Notes: generated by a model not told the origin, from the sequence alone. Shown: positions 16,486 to 26,037, numbered from the stretch's first letter. The stretch is 64,000 nucleotides of DNA from Pseudaquabacterium inlustre (GCF_038066595.1 NZ_JBBUTH010000011.1:62001-126000), one strand, 5' to 3'. Program-made: numbers and translations.

Positions 16486-17186
16486 GCTTCCAGTTCGAGC
16501 AGGTAGCCCAGGCCGCGCACGGTGCGGATCACCAGGCCCGACTGTTCCAGCTTGCGCCGCAGGCGGTGGATGTAGACCTCGATCGAGCCGCCGGCCACGG
16601 CCTCGCCGCCGTCCAGCGCCCAGGCCTGGCCGATCTGGTCCTTGGTGACGACGCGGTCGCGCTGGCCGAGCAGCAGGTCCAGCAGCTGCCATTCGCGCGG
16701 GCTTAGCTCCAGCGGCTCACCGCGCACCGTGGCGCGGCGGGTGTCGCGGTCGAACACCAGCCGGCCCAGCGTGGTGGCCGCGCCCGGGCCGCCCGCCGCG
16801 CCGGCCGTGGCGCCGCCCGCACCGGCGCGGCTGCGCCGCAGCAGCGCGTGCAGACGCGCCTCCAGCTCCGGAAAGTCGAAGGGCTTGGTCAGGTAGTCGT
16901 CGGCGCCGGCGTTCAGCGTGGCCACGCGGTCGTCCAGGCTGTCTAGCGCGGTGAGCACCAGCACCGGCATCGTTCGGCCGGCCGCGCGCACGCGCTTGAG
17001 CACGGTGAGCCCGTCCACCATCGGCAGGCCCAGGTCCAGCACCACCAGGTCGAAGCCGTGCTTGAGCAGCAGGTACTCGGCCACCGCGCCGTTGGGCGCG
17101 TGCTCCACCGCGAAGCCGGCGGTGCGCAGCTCGGCCGACAGGGCATCGGCCAGCAGGGCGTCGTCTTCGGCCAGCAGCAGGTTCAT
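16482..17186 (-). CDS. OmpR-family response regulator, TctD/QseB type
   Basis: A 234-aa regulator. The receiver domain has the acidic pair in AEDDALL, the phospho-acceptor Asp51 in VVLDLGLPMVDG and Lys in DYLTKPFD. An Ala/Gly-rich linker (about residues 120-135) leads to a winged-helix DNA-binding domain with SPREWQLLDLLL and a recognition helix in VEVYIHRLRRKLE-like sequence ending TVRGLGYLLE. The start at 17186 is used because upstream in-frame codons are not conserved. A divergent 176-nt region separates it from the TonB receptor gene and carries the TTAA repeats, so autoregulation and control of both arms are plausible. Confidence 0.93.
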   Translation of the reverse strand: MNLLLAEDDALLADALSAELRTAGFAVEHAPNGAVAEYLLLKHGFDLVVLDLGLPMVDGLTVLKRVRAAGRTMPVLVLTALDSLDDRVATLNAGADDYLTKPFDFPELEARLHALLRRSRAGAGGATAGAAGGPGAATTLGRLVFDRDTRRATVRGEPLELSPREWQLLDLLLGQRDRVVTKDQIGQAWALDGGEAVAGGSIEVYIHRLRRKLEQSGLVIRTVRGLGYLLELEA

Positions 17187-17236
17187 GCGTCCGGACTGTA
17201 GCGCCGGCCCGCTGTGCCGGCGGCACCACACCAAGG

Positions 17237-17253
17237 GTTAACAAGGTGTTAAT
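17237..17253. promoter_or_regulatory. TTAA direct repeat in the divergent regulator/TonB-receptor promoter region
   Basis: GTTAAC-AAGGT-GTTAAT, two hexamers 11 bp apart, with further TTAA units at 17257 and 17269. It is the most AT-rich patch in a 176-nt divergent intergenic region, 51 nt from the regulator ATG and 110 nt from the receptor ATG. Spacing equals that of the box before gtsA (14963-14979). Seen on the minus strand the outer TTAA is 20 bp from the pair, mirrored before gtsA by a TTAG at the same distance. Probable binding site of the adjacent OmpR-type regulator (inference). Confidence 0.5.
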
Positions 17254-17362
17254 AAATTAATGCCGACGTTAATGTTTCGTTCGACACGCACCGAGGGTGC
17301 CCAGACACCCACCGTGCGCCCGGCCCGTCCGGATCACGCCCACCGACCCGAGGAGACAGCCC

Positions 17363-20104
17363 ATGACCCCCCGCCGCACCGCTGCGCCTGCGCCGCGCGC
17401 ACCCGCCCTGCACCCCGTGGCCGCCGCCTGCGGCGCGCTGCTGGCCCTGATCGCCGCCGCGCCGCTGCAGGCGCTGGCCCAGGCCGCCAGCAGCGACAAC
17501 ACGGTGGTCATCACCGGCATCCGCCGCGGCATCGAGAGCTCGCTGGCCACCAAGCGCAACAGCGACAGCATCGTCGAGGCGGTGTCGGCCGAGGACATCG
17601 GCAAGCTGCCCGACATCAGCATCGCCGAGTCGCTGGCGCGCCTGCCCGGCCTGGCCGCGCAGCGCGTGGACGGCCGCGCCCAGGCCATCCAGATCCGCGG
17701 CCTGTCGGGCAACTACGCCGGCACGCTGCTCAACGGCCGCGAGATCGTCAGCACCAGCGACAACCGCGCTGCCGAGTTCGACCAGTTCCCCAGCGAGCTG
17801 CTGGGCAGTGTGGTGGTCTACAAGACGCCCGACGCCGCCGTGGTGGCCGCCGGCCTGTCGGGCACGGCCGACATGCGCACCGTGCGCCCGCTGGACTTCC
17901 GCGGCCGGCAGCTGGCCTTCAACCTGCGTGGTGAGCACAACGGCAACGGCCAGGTGACCGACGGCGCCAGCGCCAACGGCAAGCGCTTCTCGGTGAGCTA
18001 CATCGACCAGTTCGCCAACAACACCGTGGGCGTGGCCCTCGGCCTGGCGCACCTCGATCTGCCCGGCCAGGAAAGGGCCTACAAGAGCTGGTGGTGGGCC
18101 AACACCGGCAACTGGGGCCGCCCGGTGGCCGGCGCGCCGGCCGGCGCCATCACGCTCAACGGCTTCGAGGCCCTGGCCACGGCCAGCACGCAAAAGCGCA
18201 CCGGCCTGATGGGCGTGTTCGAGTACAAGCCCCACAAGGACCTGCACAGCACGCTGGACCTGTACTACTCCAAGTTCGACCAGCGCCGCACCATGCGCGG
18301 CATCATGACCAACCTGGGCCCGACCTGGAACGACGCCACCGAGCCCACGGTGAGCGATGCGCGCGTCACCACGGTCAACGGCGATCCCATCCTCACCCAC
18401 GCCGTGGTGGGCAACCTGAAGCCCGTGGTGCGCAACGACTACAACACGCGCGACGACACCATCGCCGCCATCGGCTGGAACACCGAGGTCAAGGCCGCCG
18501 GCTGGACGGCCGTGGCCGACCTCAGCTACTCGCGCGCCAAGCGCAACGAGCAGATCCTGGAGGTGTACGCCGGCCCCGCCACGCCCAGCAGCCTGACCAT
18601 CGACGTTGCCACCGGCAGCGGCGTGTCGCAGATCACCCCGGCGCTGAACTACAGCAGCCCCACGCAGATGCTGCTGAGCGACCCGGCGGGCTGGGGCCAC
18701 GACGGCCTGATCAAGTACCCGCATGTCACCGACGAGGTGAAGTCGCTGCGACTGTCGGCCAAGCGTGACCTGGGCGGCCTGGCCGGGCTGCTGAGCACGG
18801 TCGAGACCGGGCTGAACTACACCCAGCGCACCAAGGACGTGAACAAGACCGAGGTCAACCTGAACCTCAAGAACGGCCGCACGCCCGTGGCCGTGGGCAG
18901 CGACCTGCTGCGCCCGGCCACCGACCTGGGTTTTGCCGGCATGCCCGGCGGCACGCTGTCCTACGACATCATGCCCAGCATCGGCCGCTACTACGACAGC
19001 AGCCCCACGGCACTCGATCAGGTGTCGGCCCGCCACTACGACGTGAAGGAGGACGTCACCACGCTGTACGGCCGCCTGGGCCTGGACACCACGGTGATGA
19101 GCGTGCCGGTGCGCGGCAACCTGGGCCTGCAGGTGGTGCATGCCTCGCAGCATTCCAACGGCTTCATGTGGACCGGCGCCACGGCCGTGCCGGTGGCAGG
19201 CGGCACCAGCTACACCGACATCCTGCCCAGCCTGAACCTGGTGGCCGAGCTGAGCGGCAACCGCTACCTGCGCTCCGGCCTGGCGCGCACCGTGGCCCGC
19301 CCGCGCATGGAGGACATGCGCGCCGGCATCACCGGCGTGGGCGTCAGCAACACCACCTTCCTGTGGAGCGGCAGCGGCGGCAATGCCAAGCTGGAGCCCT
19401 GGCGCGCCGACTCGCTGGACCTGGCCTTCGAGCAGTACATCGGCAAGCGCAGCTATGTGTCGGCCGCCACCTTCTACAAGAAGCTGCGCAGCTTCATCTA
19501 CAACAAGGACATCGTCTACGACTTCAGCGGCATCCCCAACCCCACCGCCAACACGCCGATCAGCAACATCGGCGTCATCAACGCGCCGGCCAACGGCCAG
19601 GGCGGCATGGTGGCGGGCTTCGAGCTGGCGGCGTCGGTGGATCTGGGCGTGTGGAGCAAGGCGCTGGACGGCATCGGCTTCACCGCCAGCTATGCCGACA
19701 CGCGCAGCAACCTGCACGAGGGCAATGACGTGAGCAAGCCGCTCGACGGCCTGTCGGGCCGCGTCAACAGCCTGGGCGCCTACTACGAGCGCGACGGCTT
19801 CTCGGCGCGCGTGTCGCAGCGCTACCGCTCGGCCTTCGTCACCACCACGCGCGGCGTGTTCCTGGATGGCGTGACCAGCCGCATCGAGCCCGAGCAGCAG
19901 GTCGACATCCAGCTGGGCTATGCCTTCGAGCAGGGGCCGTACAAGGGCTTGTCGCTGCTGCTGCAGGTGAACAACCTGACCAACGAGCCCTACCGCACCC
20001 GCAAGGGCATCGACAGCGGCAGCGCCACCGCCGGCGCCACGCTGCCCGAGCGCTACACCACCTGGGGCCGCCAGGTGCTGTTCGGCGTGAACTACAAGAT
20101 GTGA
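17363..20104 (+). CDS. TonB-dependent outer-membrane receptor (Xanthomonas/Caulobacter carbohydrate type)
   Basis: A 913-aa receptor. The ATG at 17363 follows GAGGAGACAGCCC. The signal peptide runs to about residue 42 (LQALAQA). The plug domain begins VVITGIRRGIESSLATKR and contains EDIGKLPDISIAESLARLPG, QIRGLSG and TLLNGREI, wording typical of the TonB-Xanth-Caul family used for saccharide uptake. A 22-strand barrel follows, ending VLFGVNYKM; the last residue is Met rather than the usual aromatic. It is the first gene of the rightward glucan locus, 25 nt before the GH3 gene. Likely role: import of beta-glucan oligosaccharides across the outer membrane, substrate inferred from neighbours. Confidence 0.93.
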   Translation: MTPRRTAAPAPRAPALHPVAAACGALLALIAAAPLQALAQAASSDNTVVITGIRRGIESSLATKRNSDSIVEAVSAEDIGKLPDISIAESLARLPGLAAQRVDGRAQAIQIRGLSGNYAGTLLNGREIVSTSDNRAAEFDQFPSELLGSVVVYKTPDAAVVAAGLSGTADMRTVRPLDFRGRQLAFNLRGEHNGNGQVTDGASANGKRFSVSYIDQFANNTVGVALGLAHLDLPGQERAYKSWWWANTGNWGRPVAGAPAGAITLNGFEALATASTQKRTGLMGVFEYKPHKDLHSTLDLYYSKFDQRRTMRGIMTNLGPTWNDATEPTVSDARVTTVNGDPILTHAVVGNLKPVVRNDYNTRDDTIAAIGWNTEVKAAGWTAVADLSYSRAKRNEQILEVYAGPATPSSLTIDVATGSGVSQITPALNYSSPTQMLLSDPAGWGHDGLIKYPHVTDEVKSLRLSAKRDLGGLAGLLSTVETGLNYTQRTKDVNKTEVNLNLKNGRTPVAVGSDLLRPATDLGFAGMPGGTLSYDIMPSIGRYYDSSPTALDQVSARHYDVKEDVTTLYGRLGLDTTVMSVPVRGNLGLQVVHASQHSNGFMWTGATAVPVAGGTSYTDILPSLNLVAELSGNRYLRSGLARTVARPRMEDMRAGITGVGVSNTTFLWSGSGGNAKLEPWRADSLDLAFEQYIGKRSYVSAATFYKKLRSFIYNKDIVYDFSGIPNPTANTPISNIGVINAPANGQGGMVAGFELAASVDLGVWSKALDGIGFTASYADTRSNLHEGNDVSKPLDGLSGRVNSLGAYYERDGFSARVSQRYRSAFVTTTRGVFLDGVTSRIEPEQQVDIQLGYAFEQGPYKGLSLLLQVNNLTNEPYRTRKGIDSGSATAGATLPERYTTWGRQVLFGVNYKM

Positions 20105-20129
20105 GCGGCCCGGCCCGCCTGATCTGCCG

Positions 20130-22790
20130 ATGACGCGACCGCAGCGTTTGCCATCCGCCGCCCGCACGCTGGCCGTGCTGGGGGTGGTGCTGGCCTGCGC
20201 CGCTTCGGGCCTGGCGCAGCCAGTGGCGCCTGCCGCACTCGCCACCGGCCCGGCCCTGCCCGAGGCGCCGTGGGCGCGGCCGCTGAGCCCGTTCTCGCCC
20301 GTCACGCCGCAGCAGCAGGCCGACGAGGCGCGCATCGAACGCATCCTGGCCAGCATGACGCTGGCGCAGAAGGTCGGGCAGATGACCCAGCCCGACATCC
20401 GCCATGTCACGCCGGCCCAGGTGCGGCAGTACGCCATCGGCTCGGTGCTCAACGGCGGCGGCGCCTGGCCGGGCGATGCCAAGCATGCGGCGGTGGGCGA
20501 CTGGCTGGCGCTGGCGCGCGCCTATCACGATGCATCGATGGCCACCGGCCTGCCCGATCCGGTGCCGGTGGTGTGGGGCACCGATGCCGTGCACGGCCAT
20601 GGCAACGTGTTCGGCGCCACGCTGTTCCCGCACCACATCGGCCAGGGCGCGGCAGGGGACGAACAGCTGGTGCACGACATCGCCCGCGCCACCGCGCAGC
20701 AGGTGCGGGCGACCGGCATTCGCTGGGTGTTCGCGCCCACGCTGGCCGTGGCGCAGGACGACCGCTGGGGCCGCACCTATGAAAGCTTCTCCGAAGATCC
20801 GGCCATCGTGCGCCGCCTGGGCGCCGCCGCCGTGCGCGGCTACCAGGGCGACACGCCGGCCGATCTGCGCCAGCGCGACGACACGGTGATCGCCAATGCC
20901 AAACACTACCTGGGCGACGGCGGCACGCACGAGGGCGCCGACCAGGGCCTGAACCGCGCCAGCGCGGCCGAGCTGCAGCGCATCCACGCCGCGGGGCACG
21001 AGTCGGCCCTGGACGCTGGCGTGCAGACCGTGATGGCCTCGTTCCACAGCTGGCAGCTGCCGGATGGGGCCGATGGCACGCCGGGCACCGACTTCGGCAA
21101 GGTGCATGGCAGCCATGCGCTGCTGACCCAGTTGTTGAAGCAGCGCATGGGCTTCGACGGCCTGGTGGTGTCGGACTGGAACGGCATCGGCCAGGTGCGT
21201 GGCTGCCAGGATGACCGCTGCGCCCAGGCCATCAACGCCGGCATTGACCTGGTGATGGTGCCGGAGGACTGGCCAAGCTTCATCGCCAACACCATCGCCC
21301 AGGTGCAAGCCGGCGAGATTCCCATGGCGCGCATCGACGACGCGGTGCGCCGGATCCTGCGTGTGAAGCTGCGCGCGGGTGTGTTCGAGCGCCCACCCGG
21401 CGCCGGCCGGCATGACGGCGATGCCCAGGCCCTGGTGCACCGCGATCTGGCGCGGCGCGCGGTGCGGCAATCGCTGGTGCTGCTGAAGAACAAGGCGCAG
21501 GTGCTGCCGCTGGCGCGCGGCCAGCGCGTGCTGGTGGTGGGGCGTGGCGCCGACAGCGTGGCGATGCAGGCCGGCGGCTGGTCACTCACCTGGCAGGGCA
21601 CCGGCAACACCGCGGCCGACTTTCCCAACGGCCAGAGTGTGCTGGGCGCGCTGCGCGAGGCGCTGGGCACAGAGCGCGTGCTGCACAGCGCCGATGGCCG
21701 CGGTGTGGACCCGGCCGCCTACGACGCGGTGATCGCGGTGGTGGGCGAGCAGCCTTATGCCGAAGGCAACGGCGACATCCCGCCCAGCGGCACGCTGCAC
21801 CATGCCACGCGCCATCCCGAAGACCTGGCCGCGCTGCAGGCCGTGGCCGGGCGCGGCAAGCCGGTGGTGACGGTGCTGCTGTCGGGCCGGCCGCTGTACG
21901 TGAACGACCTGATCAACCTCAGCGACGCCTTCGTCGCCGCCTGGCTGCCCGGCACCGAGGGCGGCGGCATCGTCGATGTGCTGCTGCGCGACGCCCAGGG
22001 CGGCATCGCCCACCCACCCGGCGGCCGCCTGCCTTTCAGCTGGCCGCGCAGCGCCTGCCAGACGCCGCTGAACGTTGGCGACGGCCAGCAGCCGCTGTTT
22101 GCGCTGGGCCACGGCCTGCGCTACGGCCAGCCGGGCGATGTGCCGATGCTGGATGCGCCCGTGCCCAGCGGCGGCTGCGGCGCCAGCCAGGTGCTGCCGA
22201 TCTTCCGCGCCGGCCAGGCCCAGGGCCGCCACGGGCTGGAGCTGATGGGCCTGGTGCCGGCGCTGCAGCGCACGCGGCCGATGGCGCTGGCCGACGACCC
22301 GAATGCCGTGCAGCAACTGCGCGACCCCGCCCGCCCGGCCGATGCCGAGCCGCTGCTGACCGCGCGCACCACGCAGCTGCTCACCCAGCACGATGCGCGC
22401 GAGCTGCGCTGGCGCGGCCCGGCCGCCTTCCTGGCCTGGGCGCCGCAGCCGATGGCGCTGGGCGTGTACCCCGAGGCGGCGCTGGTGTTCGCGCTGCGCG
22501 TGACCGAGCCGCCCGCCGCGCCGGTGCGCCTGGGCATGCGCTGCGGCAGCGATTGCGGTGCCGACGTGGACCTGGCGCCCTGGCTGCGCCGCCAGCCGGT
22601 GGGCGAGCGCCTGCGCGTGGTGCTGCCGCTGGCCTGCCTGGCCGCGCGCGGGCTGGACCTGGGCCGCGTGAGCCTGCCCTTCCACCTGGCCACCGAGGGC
22701 ACGTTCACCGCCACCGTGGCCGACATCCGCATCGAGGCCGGCGCCGCGCGCTGGCCCGAGGCCCTGGCCTGCGACACACTGCCGCGCTGA
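20130..22790 (+). CDS. Glycoside hydrolase family 3, exo-beta-glucosidase
   Basis: An 886-aa exported enzyme that removes glucose from the ends of beta-glucans. A leader (RTLAVLGVVLACAASGLAQ) is followed by the GH3 (beta/alpha)8 domain with MTLAQKVGQMTQPD, VVWGTDAVHGHGNVFGAT, AKHYLGDGGTHEG and the nucleophile Asp349 in GLVVSDWNGIGQ. Next come the second GH3 domain (LVLLKNKAQVLPLARG, VVGEQPYAEGNGD) and a C-terminal jelly-roll-like extension as in ExoP-type enzymes. CELLULOSE, LAMINARIN or mixed-linkage glucan cannot be told apart from sequence. VLAC could be a lipobox, otherwise Sec cleavage after LAQ. It is probably co-transcribed with the receptor. Confidence 0.93.
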   Translation: MTRPQRLPSAARTLAVLGVVLACAASGLAQPVAPAALATGPALPEAPWARPLSPFSPVTPQQQADEARIERILASMTLAQKVGQMTQPDIRHVTPAQVRQYAIGSVLNGGGAWPGDAKHAAVGDWLALARAYHDASMATGLPDPVPVVWGTDAVHGHGNVFGATLFPHHIGQGAAGDEQLVHDIARATAQQVRATGIRWVFAPTLAVAQDDRWGRTYESFSEDPAIVRRLGAAAVRGYQGDTPADLRQRDDTVIANAKHYLGDGGTHEGADQGLNRASAAELQRIHAAGHESALDAGVQTVMASFHSWQLPDGADGTPGTDFGKVHGSHALLTQLLKQRMGFDGLVVSDWNGIGQVRGCQDDRCAQAINAGIDLVMVPEDWPSFIANTIAQVQAGEIPMARIDDAVRRILRVKLRAGVFERPPGAGRHDGDAQALVHRDLARRAVRQSLVLLKNKAQVLPLARGQRVLVVGRGADSVAMQAGGWSLTWQGTGNTAADFPNGQSVLGALREALGTERVLHSADGRGVDPAAYDAVIAVVGEQPYAEGNGDIPPSGTLHHATRHPEDLAALQAVAGRGKPVVTVLLSGRPLYVNDLINLSDAFVAAWLPGTEGGGIVDVLLRDAQGGIAHPPGGRLPFSWPRSACQTPLNVGDGQQPLFALGHGLRYGQPGDVPMLDAPVPSGGCGASQVLPIFRAGQAQGRHGLELMGLVPALQRTRPMALADDPNAVQQLRDPARPADAEPLLTARTTQLLTQHDARELRWRGPAAFLAWAPQPMALGVYPEAALVFALRVTEPPAAPVRLGMRCGSDCGADVDLAPWLRRQPVGERLRVVLPLACLAARGLDLGRVSLPFHLATEGTFTATVADIRIEAGAARWPEALACDTLPR

Positions 22791-22805
22791 GAAGTCCCGC
22801 CTCGC

Positions 22806-22833
22806 GTTTCAACCGATTCTGAAACCGCTTTCA
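22806..22833. promoter_or_regulatory. LacI-type operator upstream of GH1 gene
   Basis: TGAAACCGCTTTCA at 22820-22833 is a near-perfect palindrome with central CG, the form of LacI/GalR-family operators. A further half-site GTTTCA at 22806-22811 pairs with the same TGAAAC across 8 nt. The site lies between the GH3 stop (22790) and the GH1 start (22852), so GH1 and the genes after it may have their own repressed promoter. No LacI-family gene lies in this window. Confidence 0.6.
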
Positions 22834-22851
22834 AACGTGCATCATCCGGTG

Positions 22852-24252
22852 ATGAACTTCTCCATCGACCCCTCTTTGCCCACCGTGCGCCGCGGCGACT
22901 TTCCGGCCGACTTCCGCTGGGGCTGCGCCACGGCCTCGTTCCAGATCGAAGGCGGCGCGCACGAAGGCGGCCGCGGCGAATCGATCTGGGACCGCTTCAG
23001 CCACACGCCCGGCAAGGTGAAGAACGGCGACAACGGCGACGTGGCCTGCGACCACTACCACCGCTGGCCGCAGGACCTGGATCTGCTGCAAAGCCTGGGC
23101 GCCAACGCCTACCGCTTCTCGATCGCCTGGCCGCGCATCCAGCCCACGGGCCGCGGCGCGGCGGTGCAGGCGGGGCTCGATTTCTACTCGCGCCTGGTGG
23201 ACGGCCTGCTGGAACGCGGCCTGCAGCCCTGGGTGACGCTGTACCACTGGGACCTGCCGCAGGCCCTGCAAGATGAAGGCGGCTGGATGTCGCGCGACAG
23301 CGTGGCGCGCTTTGCCGACTACACCGACATCGTCACCCGCGCGCTGGGCGACCGGGTGAAGCACTGGATCACCCACAACGAGCCCTTCTGCACCGCCTTT
23401 CTGGGCCACCAGCATGGCGTGCACGCGCCGGGCGTGAAGGACCTGGGCCTGGCCATGCAGGTGCACCACCACCTGCTGCTGAGCCACGGCCGCGCGCTGC
23501 CGGTGATCCGCGCCAACGTGCCCGGCGCCCAGGCCGGCATCACGCTGAGCCTGCACCCGATCAGCCCGGCCAGCGACAGCCCGGCCGACGTGGCCGCCGC
23601 GCACCGCCACGACGGCGGACGCAACCGCCTGTTCCTCGACCCGCTGCATGGCCGCGGCTACCCGGCCGACGTCATCGAGCGCCTGGGCCCGTTCGCGCCG
23701 CGCGTGGTGGCCGGCGACCTGGACGAGATCGCACGGCCTTGCGACTTCCTGGGCATCAACTACTACTTCCCCGAGGTGGTGGCCGATGCCACGCACGACG
23801 CGGGGCATGACCCGCTGAAGGACCCGCTGGCCACCCGCGTGGTGGAGGTGCATGGCGTGGAGCGCACGGCTTTCGGCTGGCCGGTGGTGCCCGAGGGCCT
23901 GACCGCGCTGCTGACCCGCGTGGCCCGCGACTACGCACCGCCGCCGATCTACATCACCGAGAACGGCTCCACCTTCGACGACGTGATGCTGCCCGACGGC
24001 ACGGTGAACGACAGCCAGCGCCTGAGCTACCTGATCCGGCACCTGGCCGCCGCGCGCGATGCGCTGGCTGCCGGCGTGCCACTGAAGGGCTACTTCGCCT
24101 GGAGCCTGCTCGACAACTTCGAGTGGGCCGAGGGCTACCTGCGCCGCTTCGGCATCACGTACGTCGACTTCCAGACCCAGCAGCGCACGCTGAAGGCCAG
24201 CGGCCACTGGTACCGCCAGTTCTGCCAAGACACCCTGCCGCCCCAGGCCTGA
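22852..24252 (+). CDS. Glycoside hydrolase family 1 beta-glucosidase
   Basis: About 466 aa, cytoplasmic (no leader), splitting cellobiose-, laminaribiose- or gentiobiose-like disaccharides. It opens FPADFRWGCATASFQIEGG. The acid/base Glu is in THNEP (about residue 177), the nucleophile Glu is in YITENGSTFDD (about 370), and the family C-terminus FAWSLLDNFEWAEGY is present. An in-frame GTG at 22837 would add five residues but sits three bases from the LacI-type operator; neither start has a clear ribosome site. The gene stops 23 nt before the binding-protein gene. It probably acts on disaccharides imported by the downstream ABC transporter. Confidence 0.94.
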   Translation: MNFSIDPSLPTVRRGDFPADFRWGCATASFQIEGGAHEGGRGESIWDRFSHTPGKVKNGDNGDVACDHYHRWPQDLDLLQSLGANAYRFSIAWPRIQPTGRGAAVQAGLDFYSRLVDGLLERGLQPWVTLYHWDLPQALQDEGGWMSRDSVARFADYTDIVTRALGDRVKHWITHNEPFCTAFLGHQHGVHAPGVKDLGLAMQVHHHLLLSHGRALPVIRANVPGAQAGITLSLHPISPASDSPADVAAAHRHDGGRNRLFLDPLHGRGYPADVIERLGPFAPRVVAGDLDEIARPCDFLGINYYFPEVVADATHDAGHDPLKDPLATRVVEVHGVERTAFGWPVVPEGLTALLTRVARDYAPPPIYITENGSTFDDVMLPDGTVNDSQRLSYLIRHLAAARDALAAGVPLKGYFAWSLLDNFEWAEGYLRRFGITYVDFQTQQRTLKASGHWYRQFCQDTLPPQA

Positions 24253-24275
24253 GCGCCGTGCCCGAGACCCGCCCC

Positions 24276-25583
24276 ATGCCCTTGCGCCAATCCGCCCTGT
24301 ATCCATCGTTCCTTCGCCGCGCGCTGTGCGTGCCCGTGCTGCTGGCCGCCTGCGCCACGGCGGCCCAGGCCCAGGGCACCAAGCCGGCCGCCGCGGCCAC
24401 CGCTGCCAGCCCGGCCAAGCCCGGCCCGCGTGCCGAGGTCATCCACTGGTGGACCTCGGGCGGTGAATCGGCGGCTGTGCGCACGCTGGCCGAGGCGTAC
24501 CGCGCCGCCGGCGGCACCTGGGTGGACATGGCGGTGGCGCTGGGCGAGCAGGCGCGCTCGGTGGCCATCAACCGCATCGCCGGCGGCAACCCGCCCACGG
24601 CCGCGCAGTTCAACACCACGCGGCAGTTCTTCGACATCATCGACCAGGGCCTGCTGAACCCGATGGACGAGGTGGCCCAGCGCGACGGCTGGAAGCAGTT
24701 TCTGCCCGAGACGGTGCAGGGTGTGATCCAGCGCAACGGCCACACCTGGGCCGTGCCGGTGAGCATCCACATGCCCACCTGGATCTTCTATTCCAAGGCC
24801 GCGTTCAAGCAGGCCGGCATCGCCGCCGAGCCGAAGAACGTGGATGAACTGTTCGCCGCGCTCGACAAGCTCAAGGCCGCCGGCCTGGTGCCGCTGGCCC
24901 ATGGCGGCCAGGCCTGGCAGGAGAGCATCGTGTTCACCGCCATGCTCACCAACGTGGGTGGCCGCGAGCTGTATTTGAAGGTGCTGCGCGACCGCGACCC
25001 GGCGGCCATCCAGGGCGAGGCGATGAAGAAGGTGCTGCTGGCCTTCAAGCGCCTGCAGGGCTATGTGGACAAGGGTTCGCCCGGCCGGAACTGGAACGAC
25101 GCCACGGCCATGCTGATCAGCGGCCGCGCCGGCGTGCAGTTCATGGGCGATTGGGCCAAGGGCGAGTTCGCGATGGCCGGCCAGCAGGCCGGGCGCGACT
25201 TCGGCTGCATCCCCGGCTTCGGCCCGGCCGCGCCCTACATCATCCAGGGCGATGTGCTGGTGTTCCCGAAGACGGCGCAGCCCGATGCCTTGAAGGCGCA
25301 GCAGCTGCTGGCGACCGTGATCACGCAGCCGGCGACGCAGGTGGCGTTCGCGATCCGCAAGGGCTCGATCCCGATCCGTACCGACGTGGACGCCAGCCGC
25401 ATGGACATCTGCGCTCAGCAGGGCCTGGCCATCATGAAGGACAAGAGCCGCCATCTGGCCAATGGCGAGGTGTACCTGACGCCGGATCAGAACGGGGCGC
25501 TGAACGACATCCTGACGGCGTACTGGAACCGCAATATTGCGGTGGAGAAGGTGCAGAAGGACATGGCTTCGGCGTTGAAGTGA
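24276..25583 (+). CDS. Second periplasmic sugar-binding protein (GtsA-like)
   Basis: A 435-aa extracellular solute-binding protein paralogous to the one at 13648. The leader is MPLRQSALYPSFLRRALCVPVLLAACATAAQAQ, followed by an Ala/Pro linker; LAAC could alternatively be a lipobox. The mature start is AEVIHWWTSGGESAAV. Shared family strings are LVPLAHGGQAWQE, RNWNDATAMLISG and GDWAKGEFAMAG. A GTG at 24258 is an alternative start. It lies 23 nt after GH1, which suggests binding of glucose or beta-glucosides. A 553-nt interval holding the dispersed inverted-repeat element separates it from its permease genes. Confidence 0.92.
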   Translation: MPLRQSALYPSFLRRALCVPVLLAACATAAQAQGTKPAAAATAASPAKPGPRAEVIHWWTSGGESAAVRTLAEAYRAAGGTWVDMAVALGEQARSVAINRIAGGNPPTAAQFNTTRQFFDIIDQGLLNPMDEVAQRDGWKQFLPETVQGVIQRNGHTWAVPVSIHMPTWIFYSKAAFKQAGIAAEPKNVDELFAALDKLKAAGLVPLAHGGQAWQESIVFTAMLTNVGGRELYLKVLRDRDPAAIQGEAMKKVLLAFKRLQGYVDKGSPGRNWNDATAMLISGRAGVQFMGDWAKGEFAMAGQQAGRDFGCIPGFGPAAPYIIQGDVLVFPKTAQPDALKAQQLLATVITQPATQVAFAIRKGSIPIRTDVDASRMDICAQQGLAIMKDKSRHLANGEVYLTPDQNGALNDILTAYWNRNIAVEKVQKDMASALK

Positions 25584-25663
25584 GTGGCTTTGCTGTGTTT
25601 GCCGACTTGCCTGTTGTCTTCGTTGCTCGTGGCACCGCGCCGGGAGTTCGCCCCGGCGGGCGA

Positions 25664-25695
25664 CCCCCTTTCTTTTTCGCGAAAAAGAAAGGGGG
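25664..25695. repeat. Perfect 32-bp palindrome, left hairpin of repeat copy 1
   Basis: Half-site CCCCCTTTCTTTTTCG followed immediately by its exact reverse complement. As RNA it would form a 14-bp stem or longer with a tiny CGCG loop. On either strand the stem is pyrimidine/purine biased, with A and T tracts. Confidence 0.85.
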
Positions 25696-26037
25696 GAAAG
25701 AAAAGCGCTTCCAAACTTTCCGACAACGCACAGCTGCTCTTCAAGCATCGAGGCGGGCGCCTCGCCCGCCCGGCGGGCTCGAACAGGCTGCCGGACGAGG
25801 GCTTGGCTCGGGATGCATTGCCGCCGATGGCATGGCCGTCGCATGGTGGGGCTCTGGCAGCTTCGTGCGCTGCGGCGGTCCTGACGCAAGTCTTGACCGG
25901 GGGGGCTTGGCCGTGGAGTGGCCCATTCCGTTTCCGGCTGGCTATGTTCGAGCCCGCCGGGCGGGCGAGGCGCCCGCCTCGATGCACCGAGCAGGATGCT
26001 CGGTGGTGTCGGAAAGTTTGGAAGGCGCTTCTCTTTG

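Noticed and set aside
25664..25695. CRISPR-like repeat possibility for the repeated hairpins
   Set aside because: Only two hairpins per element, of differing sequence, with no regular spacers and no cas genes nearby.
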